This document shows, piece by piece, positions 44,922-53,166 of a stretch of DNA of 64,000 nt. The notes beneath the pieces are model-generated. The model worked only from the letters and a program-made list of their open reading frames with translations. It was not told where the DNA came from and did not search any database. The stretch spans positions 1-64,000 of the forward strand of contig JACPPG010000047.1 of NCBI GenBank assembly GCA_016191115.1, given 5' to 3'. Source of the stretch: Planctomycetia bacterium (GTDB lineage: Bacteria > Planctomycetota > Planctomycetia > Pirellulales > JACPPG01). The position numbers and the translations under genes were made by a program. Numbering within the stretch: the first letter of the stretch is position 1; every line of letters starts with the position of its first letter.

Positions 44922-46055
44922 TTACTCTTCGTCCTTGCCCTTCTTTTCGGCCCGTTCGCGGGCCGCGTCGTCGTCCTCGAACAAGCCTTGCTCGGCCCGC
45001 TGGAAGCGCCGCCGCAGGTCGTCGGGATTGACGCAGCGGACCAGGCACTCCTCCTGCGGCACGAGGCCTTCCTTCCACAGTCTGAACATGTGATCGTCGA
45101 GCAATTGCATGCCGTACTTGGTGCCGGTCTGGATCGACGAATTGATGCGGAACGTCTTGTTCTCGCGAATCAGGTTGGCGATGGCGGAGTTGACCACCAG
45201 CATCTCGTAGGCCGCCACGCGGCCGCCGGCGATCTTGGGTATCAATGCCTGCGACAAGACGGCAATGATGGCGGTGGACAACTGCGTGCGGATCTGTTCC
45301 TGCTGGTTGGTGGGAAAGACGTCGATGATCCGGTTGACCGTGCCCTGCGCGCCGGTCGTGTGCAGCGTGCCGAAGACGATGTGGCCGGTTTCCGCCGCGG
45401 TGATGGCCGCCTCGATGGTCTCCAGATCGCGCATTTCGCCGACCAGGATCACGTCGGGGTCTTGCCGCAAGGCGCGGCGGATCGCCTCGGCGAAGCTAGG
45501 GACGTCGACCCCCACTTCCCGCTGATTGACCGTCGCCTTCTTGTGCTCGTGATAAAACTCGATCGGATCTTCAATGGTGATGATGTGGTGATCGATCGTC
45601 TCGTTAAGGAAATTGATCATGCTGGCCAGGCTGGTCGTCTTTCCCGAGCCGGTCGGGCCGGTCACCAGAAACAGCCCGCGGGGCCGCAAGATCAATTCCT
45701 TCACGACGGCAGGCAGGCCCAACTGCTCCATTGACATGAAGTTGTTGGGGATCTGCCGTAGCACCATCCCCACGTTCCCCTTCTGCTTGAAGATGGAGAC
45801 GCGGAAACGGGCCGCCGTGCCGAAGGCAAACCCAAAGTCGCTGCCCCCCACCTCTTGCAGCTCCTGCTGGCAACGGTCGGGCGTAATGCTCTTCATCAGG
45901 CTGACGGTGTCGTCGCCGGTGAGCACCTTGGTTTCCAGCCGGCGCAGACGGCCGTGCAATCGAAGAACCGGGGGTTGCCCGACGGAGATGTGCAGATCGC
46001 TGGCCCCTTGGTTGACCACCGTCTGCAACAGTTTGTCGATTAAGAGGGTACCCAC
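44922..46055 (-). CDS. pilT: PilT-type twitching ATPase
   Basis: A 377-residue retraction ATPase starting at GTG 46055. DLHISVGQPPVLRLHGRLRR (20-39) is the PilT N-domain signature; Walker A is GPTGSGKT at 133-140; GEMRDLETIEAAITAAETGH and VFGTLHTTGA follow, and there is no zinc tetracysteine, as expected. The C-terminal RAEQGLFEDDDAARERAEKK is a charged extension of about 20 residues absent from short PilT. Its presence argues for a retractable pilus rather than pure secretion. Confidence 0.93.
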   Translation of the reverse strand: MGTLLIDKLLQTVVNQGASDLHISVGQPPVLRLHGRLRRLETKVLTGDDTVSLMKSITPDRCQQELQEVGGSDFGFAFGTAARFRVSIFKQKGNVGMVLRQIPNNFMSMEQLGLPAVVKELILRPRGLFLVTGPTGSGKTTSLASMINFLNETIDHHIITIEDPIEFYHEHKKATVNQREVGVDVPSFAEAIRRALRQDPDVILVGEMRDLETIEAAITAAETGHIVFGTLHTTGAQGTVNRIIDVFPTNQQEQIRTQLSTAIIAVLSQALIPKIAGGRVAAYEMLVVNSAIANLIRENKTFRINSSIQTGTKYGMQLLDDHMFRLWKEGLVPQEECLVRCVNPDDLRRRFQRAEQGLFEDDDAARERAEKKGKDEE

Positions 46056-46457
46056 GAAATTGCCTCTAGCGCGCGGCGAAAGCGGCGAGCCGCGTCGGCC
46101 GGGGCACCCCTGAGCTCCCCATCACCGGTGCGTCGCGGACTAAGACTGGCGCGTCGTTCCCCCTCAAGTGGGACGACGCGACTGGTTGACCCGTCGAAAT
46201 GGGTCCGCGTGCAACACCGCTGTTGCCTGGTGAGCGATTATTCGCCCCCAGGGCTTACGACTCAACTTGGCGACGCCAGAATCGTTGCGCTCTCTCTAGG
46301 TCCGATTGCTATTCCCTTGTACACATTGCGGTCGCCCGCGCAGGGCGTGCGCCACGCGTGGGCAGTTCGGTTGTGATGTGTGCGTTGCTTCCGCGCCTGC
46401 CACGACGATTTGCTCTGTTTTTGTTCTGTACCGCGCTCGGAAGGCCAGCCGCGAAGC
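46056..46457. other. 402-base gap with no recognisable gene or repeat
   Basis: The gap between the two ATPase genes contains none of the palindromic families listed here, and short open frames in it look random. It could hold the promoter of the pilT-to-pseudopilin operon, but I found no convincing -35/-10 pair on the minus strand. Confidence 0.4.
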
Positions 46458-48176
46458 TCAATCCTCTCCGGTCCGCTTGGCGACGCGGAACACTTCTTCG
46501 ATCGTGGTGATCCCCTTCATGGCCTTCATAATGCCGTCCTGGTACAGAGTCTTCATCCCCTGCGCCACGGCGACCTTACGCAAATCTTGGGTCGATGATC
46601 CTTTGAACGCCATCTCGCGAATCTTGGACCGCATCAGAAGCAGTTCGTAGATTCCGATTCGTCCCCGATAGCCGCTCCGTTGGCAGTAGCCGCAGCCCTT
46701 GCCGCGGGCAAAGTTCGCTTTCTCAGCCACCTCCCGACGAATACCAGCCGCCTCCAGAACAGCGTCCTTCGGCATGTACGGCTGCTTGCATTTCGTGCAG
46801 ACAACCCGAACCAAACGCTGCGCCATGATGGCGATCACGCTACTGGCGACCAAGTAGGCCGGCACTCCCATATCGACCATTCTTGTAACGGCACCGGGCG
46901 CATCGTTCGTATGTAGTGTACTAAAGACCAAGTGTCCAGTCAAAGATGCTTGAATCCCCATTTCCGCCGTCTCCGAATCTCGCATCTCACCTACCAAGAT
47001 CACGTTCGGGGCCTGGCGGAGCATGGACCGGATGATGCGGGCGAAGTCCAGCCCGATACTGTGCCTGACCTCCACTTGGTTGATGCCAGGGAGGTAGTAC
47101 TCGACCGGGTCTTCGGCGGTGATGATCTTGCGGTCCGGCCGGTTCAGATCGTTCAGGGCGGCGTACAGGGTGGTGGTCTTTCCCGAGCCAGTCGGCCCCG
47201 TGACCAGGATGATGCCATTCGGCCGCCGGATAAGCTGGGTAAACGCGCGAAAATCATCCTCCGACAGACCCAACTGCCGCAGACCGACCTTGATGCTGTC
47301 CTTATCCAGGAGCCGCATCACCACCGACTGGCCGTGGTTGGTGGGGAGGACGCTGACGCGCAGGTCGAGCTCCTTCTCGCCGAGGGAGACCTTGATCCGG
47401 CCGTCCTGGGGGCGGCGGCGCTCGGCAATGTCGATCTTGGCCAGAATCTTGATACGCGACAGGATCGCCCCCAGCAGCCGGCGGGGGGCCGCGTCGCGCT
47501 CCACCAGCACGCCGTCGATCCGGTAACGCACCCGCACCCGGTCCTCGAACGGCTCGATGTGGATGTCGGAAGCCCGCAACGTCACGGCCTCGGAGATAAC
47601 CAACTGCACCAGCCGGACGATCGGCGCGCTGGTCTCGTCGATGACCTCGGCCGCGGTGTCGGTGGTCTCGACCGTTTCGGTGAAGTCGATGGCCGTGTCG
47701 GTGAACTCTTGCAGCATCGAGTCGGCGCTTTCGCCTTCCGTTTGACCGTAGTGGCGGTTGATCGCGTCGACGATGTTTTCCCGCGGCGCCAGCGCAATCT
47801 CGACATTCTTGTTGAGGATGAATCGCAGCTTGTCGCGCGTGTCGAGATCCGTCGGGTCGCTCATGATGACCCGCAGCGCCCCGTCATCCTCCACGGCCAT
47901 CGGCAGGATAGCGTTCTCGCGGGCTACCGATTCGGGCACCAGTTCCACGACGGACGGCGGGATCACGACCTCGTTCAAATTGACGAAATCCAGGCCGTGC
48001 TCCTGGGCAATGGCCCGCATCACGTCTTCGCTGGACGCATAGCCCAAACGCACCAAGGCATCGCCGACCTTCACGCCCGAGGCCCGCGCCATCTGCGCCG
48101 CCTCGGCCAACTGGTCGGCGCTGATCACGCGCTGCCGGATAAGGATCTCGGTGAAATCGCGCATCCCTGTGGCCAT
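46458..48176 (-). CDS. Second PilB/GspE-type assembly ATPase
   Basis: A 572-residue paralogue of the pilB at 43178. MshEN-like modules (RDFTEILIRQRVISADQLAE; RLGYASSEDVMRAIAQEHGL) are followed by Walker A GPTGSGKT (327-334), ILVGEMRDSETAEMGIQASL, GHLVFSTLHTNDAPG and zinc cysteines 460, 463, 495 and 498. The two PilB proteins differ throughout, so this is an old duplication. They may drive different pilin sets, or form a mixed motor. It heads the cluster, 400 bases upstream of pilT. Confidence 0.92.
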   Translation of the reverse strand: MATGMRDFTEILIRQRVISADQLAEAAQMARASGVKVGDALVRLGYASSEDVMRAIAQEHGLDFVNLNEVVIPPSVVELVPESVARENAILPMAVEDDGALRVIMSDPTDLDTRDKLRFILNKNVEIALAPRENIVDAINRHYGQTEGESADSMLQEFTDTAIDFTETVETTDTAAEVIDETSAPIVRLVQLVISEAVTLRASDIHIEPFEDRVRVRYRIDGVLVERDAAPRRLLGAILSRIKILAKIDIAERRRPQDGRIKVSLGEKELDLRVSVLPTNHGQSVVMRLLDKDSIKVGLRQLGLSEDDFRAFTQLIRRPNGIILVTGPTGSGKTTTLYAALNDLNRPDRKIITAEDPVEYYLPGINQVEVRHSIGLDFARIIRSMLRQAPNVILVGEMRDSETAEMGIQASLTGHLVFSTLHTNDAPGAVTRMVDMGVPAYLVASSVIAIMAQRLVRVVCTKCKQPYMPKDAVLEAAGIRREVAEKANFARGKGCGYCQRSGYRGRIGIYELLLMRSKIREMAFKGSSTQDLRKVAVAQGMKTLYQDGIMKAMKGITTIEEVFRVAKRTGED

Positions 48177-48469
48177 CGGTGGCTCTCGACTTAGCGGTCA
48201 GAAGTTGTCGTGGTAAAGGGCCGGTCGCCTTGCGGCACGACTGCCCGGCTCTTCGGGCAGATTACCGCATGATGCGCCTGGCTAGCTAACTAAATCGGCC
48301 TTCTTCTCCGCTCGCACCACGACCGCCGATTGGAAACGATCGCGCCCGGGGTTGCGGGGCGGACGAAATGCGGAGGCGAACGCCTCCCTTCGAGCAAAAA
48401 CGCCTAAGCCCTGTAGTGGTTCAGGGTAACGGCGCCAGAAGCGGCTGTCAAATTAAGGCCGCTTTGGCG

Positions 48470-48628
48470 CAGGGCCGTTCACAGATTTAAGCTCGAACGG
48501 CGGCGCACCGGCCGGAAAGTGGGACAGGCACCGAGACGCAACGTTCGTCTGAAAGGACTTGCGCTGTTTATGCTCGGAGCCAGTCCCATTTTCCCGCCTC
48601 GCCATTTTGAAAAACATCAATGGCCCTG
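48470..48628. mobile_element. 158-bp MITE-like element, copy B, with exact 10-bp target duplication
   Basis: 159 bp from CAGGGCCGTTC to GAA..TGGCCCTG. It is flanked on both sides by CGCTTTGGCG (48460-48469 and 48629-48638), an exact 10-bp direct repeat. The interior matches copies A and C except for small differences near the left end. The rest of 48177-48758 holds no gene that I can support. Confidence 0.88.
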
Positions 48629-48758
48629 CGCTTTGGCGCCCGGCGTCGCTTGGGCATGCTGCCGCAACCGTTCGCGATTGGCACGTCGGGAGAACAGCCC
48701 AGCCATCGGCTGCCAAACAATCTGGCCGCCTTGAGGCCTGTGACCCGCGCCGGGCGGC

Positions 48759-49817
48759 TCACCGCTCGGAGGGCACCGTAAAACTGACCGCCTGGCCCTT
48801 GGCTTCTCCGCGAGCCTCTTCGCGCTGCCGCGCCTCGGTGCGCAGATCCCCGGCCAGCTCGCGTGCCTTGTCGGAACGCTCGTACAGCCCCTGCGATTCG
48901 AGCATTTCGGCCGCCTCTTGGAGTTTTCTCTCCGCGGCGCGCAAGCTCTCCACCTTTCGGTCCATGGGCGGGGCGGCCGCATGCCCTGCCGCGCGGACAA
49001 AGACGCGGCGGCGGATCCCGGCAAGTGGTGGCGCGGCAACGGGCGGAGGCTGCTCGGTCTCCATCCTGCCGATCGCGGCGGCGAACGCCATTTCGCGAGT
49101 TTCAGCATCCGAGCCGTCGCTGACAAACGCATCGCCTGCCCACGCCGCGACCTCGGGCGGCGGGGCGTCGAAGATCGTGCCGCGGACCGGGTCCATGCCC
49201 AGCGACCGACGCAACCCGATGATCTCGGTCGCTGCCGCGGCGGGGATCTTCAAGGGCCTCCGATCCGCGTCACCGTCGCAAAGCGAGCCGCTAGTGCAGG
49301 CCGGCACCCTCAATCGATCGCTGCACTCGGCGATGTAGCGGCGCATGCAGCTTTGGCAAAAACTCGGCGGCAGGTGGACCACGCCGTCCTCAACCACAAC
49401 GTTCCCCACTTGTCCCTGCGCGATTGCCGGAACGACGAACGGCGGCGGCTCGATCGGCCGCAGGAATTCCTCCACCTGCCAGGCGTCTGCGCCGACCGGG
49501 TCGGCCTTGGTGCCGTGGTCGCAACACCTCCGGCTGGAGTCGCACGGGCAGTCGGGACATGAAGCCGCGCAGGGCACGAGCGCGTACGGGTTGACGATGG
49601 CGCCGCCGGTCGCGAACTCCGCCAGGAACATACCCGGCCAATCGACGGTGTCGGCGGCCAAATCGGCATGCTGGCCGTCGCTCGCAAGCTCAACCTCCAC
49701 CTCCACTTCGCCGGCCGTGAGGGCGGCCACGGCGACGCCGGCGGCGAAAACCAGCAGCGTTACCGCCGCAATCGAGATTGCCCGCAGCCTAGAGCGAGAG
49801 ATCGAAGTCGTGACCAT
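48759..49817 (-). CDS. Secreted cysteine-rich hypothetical protein with coiled-coil tail
   Basis: A 352-residue protein that I do not recognise. Residues about 13-35 form a signal or anchor segment (ISIAAVTLLVFAAGVAVAAL). A cysteine cluster at about 84-98 reads CAASCPDCPCDSSRRCCDHG, and more cysteines follow (FCQSCMRRYIAEC; ACTSGSLC), suggesting metal sites or disulphides outside the cytoplasm. Residues about 285-340 are charged and helical (RAAERKLQEAAEMLESQGLY), probably a coiled coil. ATG 49817 directly precedes the signal. A TATAAT-containing promoter lies 57 bases upstream. Confidence 0.65.
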   Translation of the reverse strand: MVTTSISRSRLRAISIAAVTLLVFAAGVAVAALTAGEVEVEVELASDGQHADLAADTVDWPGMFLAEFATGGAIVNPYALVPCAASCPDCPCDSSRRCCDHGTKADPVGADAWQVEEFLRPIEPPPFVVPAIAQGQVGNVVVEDGVVHLPPSFCQSCMRRYIAECSDRLRVPACTSGSLCDGDADRRPLKIPAAAATEIIGLRRSLGMDPVRGTIFDAPPPEVAAWAGDAFVSDGSDAETREMAFAAAIGRMETEQPPPVAAPPLAGIRRRVFVRAAGHAAAPPMDRKVESLRAAERKLQEAAEMLESQGLYERSDKARELAGDLRTEARQREEARGEAKGQAVSFTVPSER

Positions 49818-49873
49818 CGAGAGGCCTCCACATCCGTGTGTTCTTGAATCCGCCCGTGATAGCGAGGGGGCGG

Positions 49874-49902
49874 ATTATAGGCGTTCTCGCTGCCGCGGCT
49901 AA
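49874..49902 (-). promoter_or_regulatory. Possible promoter of the Cys-rich protein gene
   Basis: On the minus strand TTAGCC (49902-49897) is followed after 17 bases by a perfect TATAAT (49879-49874). The -35 matches consensus at only three positions. Confidence 0.4.
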
Positions 49903-50035
49903 TAGCAACCCGGCGGATGCTAGCTGGCGCCCGCGGGCAGTTTTCGCGGAGGCGGCTAAGCCCGAAGGTCCTTTGCGGCCGATCGGCCGATCGCCGGCCG
50001 TATTTCACTGCCCGCTGCCGGCTGCCGGCTGCCGG

Positions 50036-51325
50036 CTAGTTCCGCGGCAACTGCCGGTCGGCGAAATCGAGCCAGGCCGACCATTCGACTTTCGTCATGT
50101 CGTGCTTACCCGGCCGAATGAAATACCCCAGCCGGGTGTTGACCAGGTGGTTCTCGGCGGGCACCTGCTCGGCGCCGCACCCCTCGACGCCCAGCAGCCC
50201 GTAGACCGGCTCGGCCAGTTTGAGCATCTGGAACTGCCCCGTCGGATTGGCCCACTGGTCCTCGGCGGCGTTGGTCAACAAGAGCGGCCGCGGGGCGACG
50301 AGCGCCATCAGACAATGCTGGTCGAACGGCAGCTTTTGCACCTGGTTGTTGAACTTCGGAAAGGCGTCGTTGAACCAATGCGGGAAGGCCGTGTTGATCC
50401 GCTGGACCGACTCGCCGACGGTGCCGCGCGCCGGGCTCGTGCCGCCGCAGCCTGCCTGCGACGGTATGACGATGGCGAACCGCTCGTCGAGCGCGCCGGC
50501 CAATAGCGCCGTCTTGCCATTGCGCGAATGGCCGATGACGATCATCCGCCGGCCGTCGACGTCCGGGTCGTCGACCAGGTAGTCGGCGGCCCGGCTCAGT
50601 CCCCAGGCCCACGCCGCGATCGTGCCCCACTCGTGCTCCTGGGGCGCGGTCTGACCGGGGCGGAAGTAGAGCTCGGGCGCGCCGTCCCACTGTGGCCGGT
50701 CGATCTTGATGTCGCCGTGGTAGAAGGTTGCCACGGCGTAGCCCCGGTCGATGGCCCGTGCGATCGGCCACCGGCCGGCTTCCGTGCCCCGGCCGGCATC
50801 GGTCGCCTGGCCATCCTTCACGCCTTCGAAGCGATCGGGCAGCCACGCGGTTGGCAGCATGACGTCCGGATGGTCGAACGTCGCGTGGTTCCCTTGAAAG
50901 TTCAAGCCAAGAAACACGGGCGCCGGCCCGCTGCGCCTGGTGGGCGCGAACAGGAGTAGATTGATGCGGCCGTCGCGGTCGCGGCCCGGCGGCCCGAAGC
51001 GGATCGACACCTGCTTCATCTTCGCCCGGCCCTCCAGCACGTCGGTCACTTTGTCGAGCGTGGCCGTGATCTTGGGCGCAGGAGGCGTCGTGCCGTACAT
51101 GTACCACTGGAATAGGGCGACGAGCTCCGGCCGGCGTTTGTCGCGCCACTGCCGGGCGGTTGTGACGGGCGTTCCGTCGAGCATCTGAAGCGCCGGCGGC
51201 GGATCAGGCCGATCCGGCAATCGCTCGACGTCTGGGAACGCGGTTTCTGCCGCGGCTGCGACACTCATGGCAACGCCCAAACTTGCGGCCAATGCGCCGC
51301 AAGCCCCTCTGAAGTTTTGAAACAT
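50036..51325 (-). CDS. Secreted esterase, glucuronoyl-esterase (CE15)-like
   Basis: A 429-residue exported alpha/beta hydrolase. A signal peptide ends near Ala26. The nucleophile elbow GHSRNGKTALL places Ser267 in the CE15 pattern G-x-S-R-x-G-K, and His408 in PGKHDMTKVEW is the probable catalytic His. PSQAGCGGTSPAR follows the elbow as in bacterial CE15. These enzymes cleave the ester between glucuronoxylan and lignin; an acetyl-xylan or related ester is also possible. ATG 51325 was preferred over the upstream TTG because it puts the signal peptide at the start. Confidence 0.8.
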   Translation of the reverse strand: MFQNFRGACGALAASLGVAMSVAAAAETAFPDVERLPDRPDPPPALQMLDGTPVTTARQWRDKRRPELVALFQWYMYGTTPPAPKITATLDKVTDVLEGRAKMKQVSIRFGPPGRDRDGRINLLLFAPTRRSGPAPVFLGLNFQGNHATFDHPDVMLPTAWLPDRFEGVKDGQATDAGRGTEAGRWPIARAIDRGYAVATFYHGDIKIDRPQWDGAPELYFRPGQTAPQEHEWGTIAAWAWGLSRAADYLVDDPDVDGRRMIVIGHSRNGKTALLAGALDERFAIVIPSQAGCGGTSPARGTVGESVQRINTAFPHWFNDAFPKFNNQVQKLPFDQHCLMALVAPRPLLLTNAAEDQWANPTGQFQMLKLAEPVYGLLGVEGCGAEQVPAENHLVNTRLGYFIRPGKHDMTKVEWSAWLDFADRQLPRN

Positions 51326-51365
51326 GACATTGACCCGTTGCAAAGGACGTCGGGCACACGCGAGC

Positions 51366-51446
51366 TATCCGCAGATGGCGCAGATTTCGCAGAACAAATT
51401 CGCCTCGGTACTCCTCATCTGCGTCAATCCGCGAAATCTGCGGATC
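51366..51446. repeat. CCGCAGATTTCGCAG inverted repeat
   Basis: TATCCGCAGATGGCGCAGAT and TTCGCAG on the left face CATCTGCGTCAATCCGCGAA and ATCTGCGGAT on the right, giving an imperfect ~28-bp stem. It lies upstream of the CE15-like gene; no gene occupies 51326-51643. Confidence 0.65.
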
Positions 51447-51565
51447 ACCGTCTTTCCTCGTCAAGATAGCGTCCTGGTGCCAGGCGCATCGATCACGCTG
51501 TTCGACTGACTTGCGCATGGTCGCGATGATCCCGCTTCGGACTTGAAACTCTGCAAGCGCAAACC

Positions 51566-51597
51566 GCTTGCGAAGCCCACGGGTGGCAACCCGTGGG
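51566..51597 (+). repeat. Hairpin repeat, GCTTGCGAAGCCC family, copy 4
   Basis: GCTTGCGAAGCCC, stem ACGGG, loop TGGCAA, stem CCCGT, GGG. The stem base C-G differs from copies 1-3 (G-C) yet pairing is kept. It faces copy 5. Confidence 0.8.
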
Positions 51598-51643
51598 TCC
51601 CCAGCCGCGAGCCATTGTAGCAATCGTGATGTCGTCTAACGGT

Positions 51644-52915
51644 TCATCCCAGGGGTTGCCACCCCTGGGCTTCGCAAGCGTGGTGGAGAGTGGTTCCCTT
51701 GCTCGCCGCCGGGACGAGCGTGAGCTTCGCCAGCTCGGGGCGGCAGCGGAAGCGCAGCGGCGTCAGGCTTGATAGGCCGCGGCTGACGTGCAGCACGGTG
51801 GGCGGCTCGTCGAACGTGCCGGCGGCGTAGCGCGTGCCGTACAGGCTCGGGGCGAGCACCGGACCCAAAAGCGGTAGCGTGAACTGGCCGCCGTGCGTGT
51901 GGCCGGCCAGCATCAAATCGAAATCGTGCCGGCGGGCCCAGGCAATCTGGTCGGGCGTGTGCGACAAGAGAATCCGCAAGGGCGCGCGGCCGCCGGTCGC
52001 GCGGCGGCACTCGCCTATGTCCGGCGCCGGTCGCAGCCAAGGGAACTCGTTGCCGGCCAGCACGATGCTCTCGCCCAGCACGTCCAATTCCAGCCAACGT
52101 CCGCCCAAGTCCACCAGCCCGCAATCGTCGAGCCGCTGTCGCAGCGTGGGTATGTCGACGCGCAGATCGTGGTTCCCCAGAACGTAGTAGACGCCGTAGC
52201 GGGCCCGCAGGCGGCCGAGAGTTTCTTCGATCCAATCGAGGCAAGACGCACGGTCGATAATGTCGCCGGTGATGGCCACCAAGTCGGGCTCAAGCGAGTT
52301 GGTCCGCTCGATGACCTCCTGAAAGAAACCGAGGCCGACGCGGCCGGTAAAGTGCAGGTCCGAGAGGTGGGCGATCGACAGCCCGTCGAGCGCGGGGGGC
52401 AGGCGCGGCAGGGCCAGGGTTTTGTCGTTGGTGTCCAGGCACAGCATTTCGTTGCCCGGTAGCGCGGCAAGCAGCCGGCCGATACCGGCGGCGCGGGCGT
52501 TTCGGTCCAGACGCTTGTCGAGGTCGAGCGGCGTGGTGTGATTCGCGAGGACGCAGGCCGCGCGGCGCGGCCACAAGCGCGACCATAGCCAGGCGCGAAA
52601 CGGACCGACCGCGATCAGGCCGCACGTGCCGGCGTAGACGAGCGCCGCTATCAACCCAACGCGCGATCCCGCCATGTCCAGCGGCGATCGCAGCGCCGGC
52701 GGAAGCCAGGCGCCGAACGACGGCACGAGCGCCGCCATCGCCACAACAAAGCACAGCGGTCCGGCCGCGAGCGCGACGAGCGACACGGCGGTGCAAGCGT
52801 GTACGATCGGCCGCCACACGCCCAGCCCATGCGACCGGTTCAACGCGCCGATCCACAGTGCGGTGTGGCCGACCAGCGCGAGGGCGAGGAGGATTGCCGT
52901 AGCTGCAGAGGCCAT
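51644..52915 (-). CDS. Membrane-anchored metallophosphoesterase
   Basis: A 423-residue protein with three to four N-terminal membrane segments (about 5-25, 40-66, 85-105) and a calcineurin-like phosphoesterase domain from about 178. Metal ligands are all present: Asp186 and His188 (SDLHFTG), Asp218 (GDIID), Asn248 and His249 (GNHDLR), His319 (SHTPD), His339 and His341 (GHTHGGQ). It resembles YaeI/YkuE-type enzymes acting on phospholipid or nucleotide-lipid substrates. The last 13 residues HHACEAQGWQPLG are encoded by a dispersed hairpin repeat, so the original C-terminus has been replaced or extended. ATG 52915 precedes the first membrane segment. Confidence 0.85.
   Translation of the reverse strand: MASAATAILLALALVGHTALWIGALNRSHGLGVWRPIVHACTAVSLVALAAGPLCFVVAMAALVPSFGAWLPPALRSPLDMAGSRVGLIAALVYAGTCGLIAVGPFRAWLWSRLWPRRAACVLANHTTPLDLDKRLDRNARAAGIGRLLAALPGNEMLCLDTNDKTLALPRLPPALDGLSIAHLSDLHFTGRVGLGFFQEVIERTNSLEPDLVAITGDIIDRASCLDWIEETLGRLRARYGVYYVLGNHDLRVDIPTLRQRLDDCGLVDLGGRWLELDVLGESIVLAGNEFPWLRPAPDIGECRRATGGRAPLRILLSHTPDQIAWARRHDFDLMLAGHTHGGQFTLPLLGPVLAPSLYGTRYAAGTFDEPPTVLHVSRGLSSLTPLRFRCRPELAKLTLVPAASKGTTLHHACEAQGWQPLG
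51648..51679 (-). repeat. Hairpin repeat, GCTTGCGAAGCCC family, copy 5, inside a coding end
   Basis: On the minus strand: GCTTGCGAAGCCC, stem AGGGG, loop TGGCAA, stem CCCCT, GGG. It encodes the C-terminus of the metallophosphoesterase; the next bases supply its TGA. Confidence 0.85.
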
Positions 52916-53106
52916 GCGTGCGATAGTTCGTGGCGGATTTTGCGGTGGAACAAGCGTGTGTACCACGCGTGATTCCGGCCGGCGGGCCGTTGAACTATAG
53001 ACTATCCGCCGGATGGTGGCACGCGAGGAATCTCCCGCACGGGGTGGGTGGGGCACGCTGCGCTTTGCCGCAGCCACCCGAGCAGGACACGCGTTTCGGT
53101 GGCGGC

Positions 53107-53131
53107 GGCTTGGCGGGAGCCTCGCCCTCCC
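53107..53131. repeat. Half copy of the GGGAGGGCGAGG repeat
   Basis: TTGGCGGGAGCCTCGCCCTC, then CC, matches the right arm of the inverted repeats at 17721 and 19216. No left arm is present. Confidence 0.5.
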
Positions 53132-53166
53132 TCAGACGCCCACCGGAGCGTCGATCCCACCGCGCT

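Noticed and set aside
43064..45031. Long plus-strand frame opposite pilB
   Set aside because: The minus strand holds a complete PilB with Walker and zinc motifs; the plus-strand product has no recognisable domain.
46056..46457. Sigma-54-like site near 46210 (TGCAA...GCTG, minus strand)
   Set aside because: It does not match the -24/-12 spacing and bases well enough to report.
46932..48194. 420-codon plus-strand frame opposite the second PilB
   Set aside because: Same reasoning: antisense of a conserved ATPase, biased composition, no family features.
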